Shown here: piece after piece, positions 53,981 through 64,000 of the stretch | How positions within the stretch are numbered: the first letter of the stretch is position 1 | How the letters are laid out: every line of letters starts with the position of its first letter | NCBI RefSeq assembly: GCF_000341285.1 | Contig: NW_005178475.1 | Coordinates: forward strand, 1-64,000 | Direction of reading: 5' to 3' | DNA from: Galdieria sulphuraria | Taxonomy: Eukaryota > Rhodophyta > Bangiophyceae > Galdieriales > Galdieriaceae | Length of the DNA stretch: 64,000 nucleotides | Made by a program: the position numbers and the translations under genes | The notes under the pieces: model-generated | What the model was told of the DNA's origin: nothing | Seen by the model: the letters and a program-made list of their open reading frames with translations, nothing else | Database searches by the model: none

Positions 53981-56035
53981 ATGGTTGAGTGTAATGTTTC
54001 AAACCGATACAACCCATATGTAGTAAACCGTGAAAGGGATGTTTTTCGAGTGACAGAAGAACTGTATGATCTTCGTAACAGTCGAAAGCAACTCAGGGGT
54101 TTAACATGTCCCCCATCTTTTTGGCTCTCGCAAAACTACGTTTTGTTAAACCTATTTGGAGTTGGTTCGAAGGTTTGCCGAAACTTCCCTGTCGACTTTT
54201 GCTTCGGACCTTTCGAGCAGAATCTTTTTGGAGAAGCTGAAAAAGGCTTCGTTGCTTTATGTAGATCAAAGGGAGTTGGAGCCCACACTTGAGTGGGCTT
54301 TGTACTTTTTATTGTACCGATCAGCTTGTAATCAGATGGGTCTACAGTTTATGAAGCCTACAGACACATTCCTCCTTGTTCAAAGTTTCTAATTCCAGAG
54401 CGACGGAAGACTTTGGGCATTCCTTCTGATCAATATCTTGTTATAGCTTTTGATGAAGTTGGTGTCCTAGACGAAAGTCTCGACGAATTTCATTTCAAAA
54501 GAACCCATGACGGTAGAGTTCGACCATACAACGACTTTATCGGTATCATTAGTCAATTGTGCAAAGAACCCGACTTGTTTTTTATAGTTGTTGGGAAAAG
54601 TAAAGGCTTAAATATATACAATTACGTAGCTTCAGTCTCAAGAGTTCAGTTAGTATTTATTCCTCTTGCGCCGCTTGAGAAACATAGTATCGTGGAACAT
54701 TTGGAGAAAAGTTCATCCTTTTTATTCACTAGGAGCCCAAAGGTTTCAGAAATTCTTTGTCACGAAGACTTCTCAACTAGTGAACTTGCAGAATTGTTGT
54801 TGGAATTGACTGGTGGTGTTCCTGGTTTACTTGTTCGAGCAATCAGTTACCTTTTGCTGTATAAAGCATCCAACAACAATTTCTCATTATCAAAGGAAAC
54901 CTTCTTGATCATAATGAATAACCTTCCAGTAACAAATTATTGTGTTGCGACATTCTTACCTCGTCTGATAAGTCTCAGTGAGCAGCGTAAGCGCTTGTTA
55001 AGAATGCTTACGTTATTATCTTTGTATCGTATTCGATTTGATTTTGATGAAACTGTGCAAATAAGCTCAAATTCTGATGTGTTTTTGTTTGATCTAGTTA
55101 CAGATATGTATCTCTATCGTCGATTGGTTATAGAACCAGACCACAACGAACGCTATGAAGTGTTGATTCCCAAGTTACTGATTGAATATATTAACCAAGG
55201 CTTAAAGGATGATCGTTTAGAATGGTTACTTTTACAAACTCTCAAGTCTCAATCTATGGAATTCTTTTATGAGTCGAAATGTCGAATTTTGGAAGGTCTT
55301 ATTGCTACACTGTTTTATTTACATTTTTCCCGGCGTCCTACAAACAGCTCAATGTTTTCTACTCTTGGTCAATTATCTCGTGTTTGGAATGAAATGAATT
55401 TACAATTTTCTTCCGAATCTGCTGCTTATTATATGAAATCTATACATTATACCAGAGCTGTATCAGGAACAGAGAGAATGACATTTGGAAGCAATGATGA
55501 ATGGGAAAGGATAATGAAAGAAATGTTAGAACTTGAAAAGATATATATTCCATTTCATTCAACATCCCATAGTCCAGATATACTATTCAAGTTGCATGGA
55601 AGAACGAATGAGAAGAACTTGATGATTGTGGGTATTGCTTGTAAAGGCCGATGGAGTCGTAATGGTATTCGATGGAATGAAATTTTGGAAGAAGCTCACA
55701 AGTTTTAAAAACCAGTGCATGATCAAGTATTGACTAGTCATCCTACATGGCATTGTATGTTGATTATTATGAGTACTCAGTTAACAACCAACGTATCTGA
55801 GGACTTGAATCATTCTAGTCGTTGTTATTCATCCGGCGATAGTGTTGAAGATTTCGTGATTCCTCACAACTGTGAATTGGTTATTCTTTCTGAAGCTGAC
55901 GTAGAAAACTTTATTGGCAAAGACATTTTATCAAATTTAAGGAACGCTTTCAAATCTGTGGATAATCCACATTCGAGAAATATTGGCATTTCAACACTAC
56001 AAGAAATAGTTTCATCTCTTTCCAAAAATATTTAG
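53981..56035 (+). pseudogene. Crinkler/RHS-like family, copy C (broken fossil)
   Basis: Recognisable parts in order are an N-terminal segment with FLEKLKKASLLYVDQRELEPT, the ATPase Walker B region YLVIAFDEVGVLDESLDEF, a sensor-like FIVVGKSKGL, ELTGGVPGLL, and the nuclease-like block IYIPFHSTSHSPD ... IVGIACKG. No SAM-like tail is visible. The copy is broken, with a small number of breaks (roughly three or more), although some could be unrecognised introns. It gives the best view of the family's ATPase half. Moderately old: motifs are clear but divergent from A and B. Confidence 0.6.
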
Positions 56036-57130
56036 GAATATATCGTTATTGTTCTCTAATGAATATCTGAGAAGGTTCCCCAAGAAACAATTTTAAAAGT
56101 TGTTATAAATCAGACTATTCTATGAAATACTGTCAACCATATCAAACTGCAGCAAATTTATTCCTCTAACCACAATTGTGTGATTTGGATGACATACTCC
56201 ATTGTCACGTGCTGTATAATGCATAAATGAAGCTTATAACAACAAAGCTGAGCTCTGACTTTAAAGTTCATCTTCCTTTCCATTGAAATCGACGAGGTAG
56301 AATGGACTTTAGCCAATCTTCAAAACTTGACAACTTGTTGCTACATATATTCACGTTCTGTGAAAAAAGTCTCCTTCTATTTGTCGCTAGAAAGAATTTT
56401 ACGTTCTCTTTTCCCAACCAGAAGAGCTTGCCGAAAGGGCCTCTAATTCCAAGTTTGTTATTCTTGCGATACATGCATTTCAACTTGTTGTTCTCAGGGT
56501 CTCATCATCAAATGAAGATGGTAGAGTGTATATAGTAAGGAAAGTTGAGAAATCACACCATATTAACCTTACTCCATGCTATAGTTTAGAAAAAGTATTT
56601 TCTCCGTACTGAAGAATCGAATAAGAAAGCACTAGACGAGTTTTAGAGTCTATTAGTAAAACGAATGAAAAAACTTAGAACCAACCAAACATTTGCCGTC
56701 ATTGATATAACATATGAATTTTTTCTGAAAAGATTCACGTTTCCAAAGTTTCAAAACCTGTATATACTATGGAAGGACTTTTTCAAACTCACTTGGCGCT
56801 GTTATCAATTCAATTATAACAACATTTTGGAAGATAGATAGTACAAATAAGAATCTGCCTACAAAATATGGAAACAACCTCCAGAAAGCACAGAATATTT
56901 GAAATTGTTTTGTCATTTCAAAAGTTTTTATGGTCATCTGGTCAAATATGACAAAGTACAAGATGCGAGTAAATCACACCCAATGGTTTTTGGTGCCATT
57001 TCATCTTTCATTATTATCCAGGCAAATCATATTTGTCTGGAATTTTTAAACAAACTTCATATAGCCTGTAGAGATTGACATGTCATTGAGGCTCTATGGG
57101 GAGATTCGCTTCGACTACGAGATATTGCCT
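56036..57130. other. Gene-poor stretch between fossil copies
   Basis: No open frame with a recognised family. AT-rich throughout. Confidence 0.45.
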
Positions 57131-57255
57131 TTTACACATGTATGAACTTTATGGAAGCTTCGTCATCAACTAGAGAAACTGATGAAGAAGGAAATATTAT
57201 GTCATTTATGTCTTCATATTTCGATTGGACTTTTTTCCTATGGAAGAGATGAGAT
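57131..57255 (+). pseudogene. SAM-like tail remnant of the Crinkler/RHS-like family
   Basis: A short piece reading SSYFDWTFFLW resembles the start of the SAM-like domain SSSFDWNTFLRD of copies A and B. Only this fragment is visible, so it is an old, truncated fossil. Confidence 0.4.
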
Positions 57256-57359
57256 TCTTTTACTATTTTCAAATCTATCTCTGATTGGATGCAGTAAATA
57301 CGCAACTTACAAATTGCGTAATGTACAGACCAAATGCAATGCAAAAATGTTTATGAAAA

Positions 57360-58445
57360 GGCACAACATTATTTGTTACACGAAACACTTCCAGTTTGTC
57401 GACAGTTTTTGGACCACAATGGAAAGATTTATCAGAAGAAGAACTAAGGAACAAGGTAGAAAGCATTCCTATGCTTGAAAGTCTTTCTGTGAGAGTGGAG
57501 AGAATGGAACTTAAAGGATATGCTGTGTTCTCTACGCTGCTTTTTGCTAGCATCTGTAAAATTCCTCTTCATTGCAGAGAAACATACTTTGGTCGTTTGC
57601 AGTTGAGAGAATACATTTGAATCCCTCTAATGATCACATAATTCGTGCATTGCAATCTCATTAAAGTTTTAAGACATAACAGGTAAAGGAGAGATTGGCA
57701 TTCTGATATTCGAGCTGAAGCAGAAAAATATCTGTTTGCAGTATCACAACAAATTGACTTGGAGCGAACAGTATTTTTGTTATTCAGCCTATTGTGAGTA
57801 CGAAATATAACAATCAAGTTTCAAAGGAGTTTAGAAATAACAAGAACTGGATATTGAATAGTGGAGAATACTATGAAGACGTTCATGGACAAGTACTTTT
57901 TAGATCAGTTGCTTCTAGACCTGTGCGTGGCTCCACTAGCGAATGGTGTATGATTTTTTCTCATTGTCAATAGGTTTTTTGTTCCACCACTAGTTTGAAA
58001 CAATCTCTTGGGTTGAAGAGCTATGACCAATTGGAAAGGATTTTTGTAAAGGATGCTAGCACTTCAACAGATTCTGATTTAGTCTTCTTGAGTTCTGCAT
58101 TTACATACTTGTTACAGGAAATATCAGGAGATCAAACAAAACAAAATGCAGAACAAGTTCCGTAGCAGAAGTAGAACGAGAAAGAATTATTCTTCCAAGG
58201 AACGATACGAATATTGTCCAAATAGAAGATATGAAAAGTGGAGCAAATGTCACTGCATCAAGTAGTTCGCTCTCCTCATTGGATTGGAACTTTTCCCTTC
58301 CTCTAGTGGGACTTGTGACAATCAAGTAGATGGATATGTTTCAAAGCTTACGCGTCTTCCGGTATCGACTCTAAAATACATTTTTCCTTTGAAGACTTGA
58401 TGGATGCAGGAATTAGAGAGAAAGATATCGTGAAAATTTTGTTTT
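57360..58445 (+). pseudogene. Crinkler/RHS-like family, copy D (heavily decayed fossil)
   Basis: Pieces matching copy B occur in order: ESIPMLESLSVRVER near 57460 (B: EQIPPDSSLSVRPS), NWILNSGEYYEDVHGQV near 57850 (B: NWVLDSGIYYEDHNNHI), and the SAM-like start ASSSSLSSLDWN near 58260. The copy has many breaks and is clearly not functional. It is older than copies A to C. Confidence 0.6.
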
Positions 58446-60430
58446 GGTTGCAAGATGTTTCCACAGAATAGAGGTAATCCCATTTTATTACTCGTGCTTG
58501 TCTTGTAAAGTTAGTCTTTGTGGTCGTTGTTATTATATACTTGTACCTTTTATTGTGCAAAGACCATTTGGCTTGTTCTCTACCTTTCAAAATTTCTACA
58601 ATTATTTTTCTCTAGCTACTTGGCACAAGTTTGTCTAGTAAACTCAAGCTTTTCTTAATATGCCAAACATTCCAAAACTTTCACCCATTTTGATCATGAA
58701 TGGATATGTCCTTCCTGTTCAAATAATTGAGTATAAAAGATACTGATTGTTATACTTCTCCTAAATGCTCATATAAATGTTAATGAGCCTTTTGGAGTTT
58801 AAAGTCTCGTTTGCATCCTGTTATGTGTGAAATTACGCAACGTCATTATGCTCAGTGCCACTCTACTGAATATCTCGACAACTTTGACGCAAGAAATTTC
58901 TTCAAAGAAACTTATTTTCTATAATACTAATGACTTGCACAAAAGAGAACAGTTTGCTTTTGAGTTTCAAAGACAACCCAAACGTCAAGTTGTCTTTTTG
59001 TTGACTCCAACACTTTCAAGCCAATATGCAAGTGTTTTTTGTAGAAGCTTAAATATTTATTTCTATGAGGCTTCCTTTATTATTGGAACCTTTCTTTTAT
59101 GGCTTTCGTGACAATTATCTTGTGGACTGGAGCTGTCATCTAGTTTATGGTGGGATGTTTTCGTATTTTACTATATCAAAAGCTCTTGAAATATAATATC
59201 AATAGCTGTGAAAACAAGTAAAATTTATGGTAAGAGCTAATAAAGTTTTTATGCAGCCTGCAATACAGATTGACACTTTTCCGGAGTTCAATAACTAAAC
59301 TGAGAATGGCAAGCACTCTTGTGACAGTTGTGAAGAAGTAGTTGTATATTCCTTCGGGGATTGACAATTCAAGACTTGAGTTTGGTTGGAAAAGATGGAA
59401 ATTTTTGAATTTTCTCACTTGAATCTAACATCGGCAAATATTTGAAAATAGCAACTTGTACAGGAAACTCTTGCATTGTAAAATTACGTTGGCTTGATAG
59501 GGTGCAATCGGTTTTATTTTCTGGTAGCTCTTTTGTTCCAATTGTACAAGTTCTATCTGTTATATTCACAAACTATCCAAATCGTACACTAGATTGGGCA
59601 AGTCTTTCCTTGTATCAAAATGAATAGTTTCAATCTCCTTATTATCCCAATCTGAACAAATGTTACTCGTGAAACAAGTAAAGATTTATTTTCAAAACTT
59701 CAAAGGTCACTTTGAGATTTATTGATAATCAAGTATGACTCTCTCTTTTTGAATAGAAAAGTCAGTTTTATTATGCAAAGATATACTTCTACAGCCATAT
59801 TCGAGTTTTCCAAACATTCTTTAGATTGTGTGCGTTAGCAGACCATGCACTTCATTTTCTTTTGTCTATCATACAGAGGAAGAGCCAAATACTTAAGAAG
59901 AAATCCATAAATCATTATTTGGAATCCAATAGAAATACAACTTTGTCTTGAGCTAAAAGCCTCAATGTGTATTTGAATGGCCAGTCACTCTACTACAGAG
60001 CGTCAAACTTTATATTAAACGGTATTCGATAAGTTGTGTGTTTTGATACACTTTTTGAAATAATTCGTTCATTTATTCTTTAACAACATTGTGTGTCGAG
60101 AAATACTAGAAAAGCTTTGTATCGCTTTACAACAAAGATACGGAATTTAGTTGAAGCCAAACAAAGAACTGTTCTGATTTTTTTTGAAGATAAAATTGTC
60201 TGTAAAGATACTCAGGCGTGCGTCAATAGATTACTTCACTAATTATTGCGATTTGGATTTATCTTTCTTGGAGAAGTTCATTATAGACATTTTATCCGTG
60301 AACTGAGCCTGGCTACCTATAATCGTGTAGCTGTAGGTCGTGTCCAAGATGTCACGAAATAGTTGTATCAGCTGAATCGAGAGCAAAAAGCATAGGATAT
60401 TTCTTGGACTGTTGACGGGGCAAGTAACTA
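58446..60430. other. Gene-poor stretch, possible further fossils
   Basis: AT-rich DNA with short open frames (58827-59111, 59442-59627) and no recognised motif. It lies between two fossil copies, so it may contain family remnants too decayed to see. Confidence 0.4.
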
Positions 60431-61130
60431 TTTGCTATGTTCCACATCTTTTTGATACTGTGAAAGAGCAAATCTGCCTTGAATTAACTGAATTTACAGC
60501 AAAGGATGGTGATGAGGCTGCTTTAGAGGCTCTTCCTTGGATCCTCAAGTCAAGGACTTTTTGGAAAAGTTGAAAAGGGCTACCCGTCTTTTTGTCGATC
60601 TGAGAAGCTTTGATCAGGTGCCTCCTGAAGAAAGAAACTTCAAGTGGATAGCTCATCATTTGATGTTGTCTGTTGCCTATTGTACAGTGAAGAAGCCAGA
60701 ACCGGATCCATCCCAGCCGCAACCAAGACCTGAAGTGGTGCTTGGAAAATTCGAGATTTGTTGAGTACGAATATCTTTTTGTCATTTTTGACGCACTTGA
60801 TGCATTTGAGAGAATGAACGATTTATTTGATCTTAGAGATACTACGGGTGGTTATATTGCGATATACAATGACTTTCTCTTTATCATTCGCGAACTCTGT
60901 CAGCAATTCAATTTCGTTTTTCTGATAGTTGGGAAAAGCAGATTTTACCTATACGCAACATCCTATTATTCCCTTATACTTTTTCTTTACTCCTCCTATT
61001 ACTTCTATCCATACACAACACATTAACATACTTATATTGGCTTCTTCAAATGTCCGATTGGAGTTGTCACTTTCATCTCTAGAAAAGAACGACACTTTTG
61101 AATGGTATCCTTTTCATTTCTCCTAGAAGA
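60431..61130 (+). pseudogene. Crinkler/RHS-like family, copy E (N-terminal fossil fragment)
   Basis: Carries DPQVKDFLEKLKRATRLFVDLRSF (split here as DPQVKDFLEKL and KRATRLFVDLRS), matching the N-terminal segment of copy C, then the Walker B region YLFVIFDALDAFERM and FLIVGKSRF. The C-terminal half is absent. Broken, with several breaks. Confidence 0.55.
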
Positions 61131-63328
61131 CGAAGTACACGCCAACATTCAACTCATAAAATTCCAACATACTACTCAAAGTAATAAACTTACTTAGAAA
61201 GATTCAATTTATAGCTAAAAATGAATAAATACTGCGTCTGTAACACTGCAAGAAGGATTGCAAAGATCATTTGGCTAGACCTTATTCAATATTTTCATAA
61301 AGAGTTTGGCTCCACGGTTGAAGACATTATTGATGTATTTCAGTATCTAAAATCCTCATTGTTCTGCATGACTTTGTAAATTTCGTTCCAGAGCCTTTAC
61401 TTGAATAAAGAGGTTGTCCTGCATTTAATATCTATTTTTCTACAGAGCATATGAGAACTGACAACTCAAATGCTGCTATGAAAGGATTCAAAGTAGCGAT
61501 TCTTTCTCACTGTCTTACAAAACAGTCTTCATATTTTTGTGATTTTTTCTATAATCTTTTACAACATAAGATGACAATATCATGCTTTATTGTAGAAATC
61601 AGGATACAATTTTTCGGCACATGGAGAACGACTCATTAGTACACATAATTGATGTAGAAGACTGTCGTTTTTTGTTACAAAAATGAATAGAGTAAAACAA
61701 AAAGCATTGTGTACAGAAGGTATGGCAAGAAATTGTAATGATCGAGATGTAAATTTCTCGTAGTTGAGAATAATGAGGTATGGAATAAAGAACATTGAAT
61801 GAAGCTGTCTTATAGACAATTTTGCAAGGGAGACAGCCTACATTTTAACAATTTTTCGTTTTTCTACTTCAAATAAGTAGCTTTCAAATATTTATCTAAA
61901 GGTTTCAACTCTCGTTTCATCTTGGAATGCTTCCAAGGTCATAGCATTTATCCTTTGAATGAATTGGGCTAATTTCAGCTTTCTATCAAGAAAGAAATGT
62001 TCTACTTCATCGGTAACATTATTTTACTGCTTCGTCTTCATTTTGTGAATCTTGCAAGTCTTCAATGAAATGCTGCTTACTCTTGTATTGTTAAGATCCT
62101 CTCCCCTAAGACCAGCGTGAGAAGATCCAACTTTCATTATCAACATCAAAATGTCCTTTCGTATCTCATTTTGTCTCTTTCGGGGTCATGGCCTCTTTCA
62201 ATTCACTATCATGTCGAAAATTTCAAACCTCTTGCCATGACATAATTTTACATTTTTCGAAATCCTTCAAGGAGATAGGAGATTTACTTCTCACTCCAAT
62301 GCTATTAAATAGTATCTTTTCTAGTGTTTGATGGTCTTCATTTCAATTTTTCAATTTAACGTTAACTTTCAAGGAAAAGATGGCTTGAGGCTTTTCTTCT
62401 CTTTCCATGTTGGAAGGAATTTTTTTCACGAAGTTTATGTATCCGCGCAATCGAAAACTCACCAACCAGCTTCATTGGTGTTGGAAAGCAAGCAAGTATC
62501 TGCCTTCGAGTAACATTCGTACTAAGGGAACTTTTTCATTTGACGGATTCAAAATAAACATCTACTGAATTAGCCATACCGTTGATAGTCTCATAAACAA
62601 GTTGATAAGAAAAGTGGCATGCTCTTCGGTTGAAGTATTCGTTTATAACCATTATCCTGTTCCATTTGACGTTAGATAGTACCCTCAGAAAAAGTGATCA
62701 AATGTTGGCATGTAAGAACAGCAAGTTGCCACTGAACACTTCTTATCTTTGATTGATTGAATAGGCTTTGAATCAACAAGACACTTCGCATAAGAATTCA
62801 ATGAATTACGACATCTAGTGCTTTTCTACAAGAAAAATGTGCACACTTGAAAAATTATGGCAATTGACAATAGAGTGGATCTTTACTGATGTACAATTAT
62901 TCCCAAATATTTTCAACGGAGCAGAAAAGCAACCACCGCTAATAACAACGAAGCCGGCAGTCACGCTTTCGACATTTCAAGCTTGTCCGCTATCTTGATT
63001 CCAAATGCCACGTTCTTCTACAAAGATTTCGACTTGGAAAACCATAAATAAGTACGTTCAGTGATTCTCTATGTCATCCACTAGATACAGCATACATGTC
63101 TTTTTTCGAACATACAAAAATAAACAACGCCAGTTCTCTATCTTTCACGAATTTCTTTATTTTCTTTAGTATGAGAGGTCTTTGCAAAGCTTGTACATTC
63201 TTCATTAGCTCAGTACGCAATTACAGAACAAAGTATTTTCATTCAAGAGAATTGGTCATGTTACAAAACAAAATGGAATACAAAAACTATTCAAAAACTC
63301 GTCCAGGCTGAGTGTCTTGAAAGTGGTT
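61131..63328. other. Gene-poor region, nothing recognised
   Basis: About 2.2 kb without a supported gene on either strand; only short frames (61451-61639, 61580-61819, 62328-62513, 63096-63311) without motifs. It separates the fossil cluster from the RPC34 gene. Confidence 0.45.
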
Positions 63329-64000
63329 TTAAAATTCTAAACTTTCTTCCCATTTTCGAAGATATACACAATTGACAGGAGATATAACACCATCAATGGA
63401 ACAACTCTAAAATATTTATGACATTCAAGTTTTCCTTCGAGAAGCTCTCGAACTTACCTTATATACAGGACAGATACCACAAGGGACCTCTCCAAGTGTT
63501 GCAAAGGGTGAGGTATGACTAAATTCCTTTATCAAACTTGTCTGTTTCGAGGCTTTATCACTTACTGACAGTAACGATATACTGTAGTTGATTTTTCAAG
63601 GTCGGTACCTTTACATATCCTTTCTATAACTCCATCATAAATCATGGTTTGTAAGAGACTTTCAAAGTCTTTGATCTAAAAGTGATCGTGATATTTATAT
63701 GTAGCTTAGCGGAACAAATAATACAACAAACCTCTAGTTTTTCTTTGGATATACCCAAAGATGTGATATAATTCGCTACTTCCTCAACTGCAACACCTGT
63801 GGAACTTCCACGAATAAACCGCAAAGACTGTTGATACAACACATCGAAAAATTCTGCATCGAATTCCTGATTGTAATACCAAGGACCACCCGTAACATCA
63901 ATCGAAGGTTCTAAGTCAAAGAGCATATAAAGCTAAAAAGGCTTGAAATGTTACTCTCGGTATTTGAAGATAATAATACCCTACCTTCTTGTTCTTCGAC
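63329..64000 (-). CDS. POLR3F: RNA polymerase III subunit RPC34/RPC6 (5' end outside window)
   Basis: The last five exons are visible: 63985-64000 and beyond, 63732-63932, 63566-63675, then about 63481-63506 to 63530, and the last ending at the stop at 63329. Spliced, they read KNKKLYMLFDLEPSIDVTGG, PWYYNQEFDAEFFDVLYQQ, LGISKEKLEIKDFESLLQTMIYDG, a VPCGICPVY cysteine block and SPVNCVYLRKWEESLEF. Human RPC34 has YMLYNLQPDRSVTGGAWY, the PCGLCPV block and the SPSNCIYM..WLEF end. It bridges Pol III and TFIIIB and carries an iron-sulfur site in the C-terminal cysteines. Introns are about 50-65 nt. Confidence 0.9.

Noticed and set aside
58827-59627. Short open frames in the fossil cluster
   Set aside because: No residue pattern matched the family or any other protein convincingly.

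Overview
The window looks like nuclear DNA of a unicellular red alga of the Cyanidiales, most likely Galdieria or a close relative. The DNA is AT-rich, genes lie close together, and many coding regions are cut by very short GT..AG introns (about 46-82 nt, mostly near 50). Plastid-type proteins are present (a PsbP-like lumen protein, HCF173-like, OEP21-like, plastid-type PGK, peptide deformylase), as are spliceosomal SmD2 and cytosolic ribosomal eL32. The species name is an inference; the eukaryotic, plastid-bearing nature is shown directly by the genes. I saw no tRNA, rRNA or CRISPR array.

Layout. (1) 1-1.6 kb: the 3' part of a member of a multicopy family with an NTPase region, a nuclease-like region and a C-terminal SAM-like region (Crinkler/RHS-type architecture). 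(2) 2.7-15.2 kb: a loosely spaced nitrogen and solute block with formamidase, a DUR3-like urea transporter, a RING protein with a Ras-like region, an AAAP amino-acid transporter, agmatine deiminase and an aquaglyceroporin. Three of its promoters share the 10-mer GGGCGGTTGA, a candidate MYB-type nitrogen-control site. (3) 16.4-49.7 kb: a very compact housekeeping block with PsbP-like, SmD2, USP14, ornithine carbamoyltransferase, GH31 glucosidase, RNase HII, OEP21-like, Aurora kinase, an STMP1-like microprotein, SWIB protein, PITH protein, an IspF-HisE fusion, peptide deformylase, POP1, a QWRF-like coiled coil, HAD phosphatase, TALE homeobox, GST, HCF173-like, topoisomerase II, NUF2, PGK, eL32, CCDC174-like and cornichon. 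(4) 50.7-51.4 kb: a QueE-like radical SAM gene cut by an assembly gap. (5) 51.5-61.1 kb: more members of the Crinkler/RHS-like family in rising states of decay. (6) 61.1-63.3 kb: no recognisable gene, then the 3' part of an RNA polymerase III subunit (RPC34/POLR3F) at the right edge.

How the genes fit together. The left block would import urea, amino acids and small neutral solutes and release ammonia from formamide and agmatine; the shared promoter motif suggests joint control. The middle block mixes cell-division genes (Aurora, topoisomerase II, NUF2, the QWRF-like protein) with plastid and core metabolic genes, often sharing short divergent promoters or abutting 3' ends. The two Crinkler/RHS-like regions are gene-poor. 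The least decayed copies share a nearly identical 3' module and flank but differ strongly upstream, as expected if the family exchanges modules by recombination.
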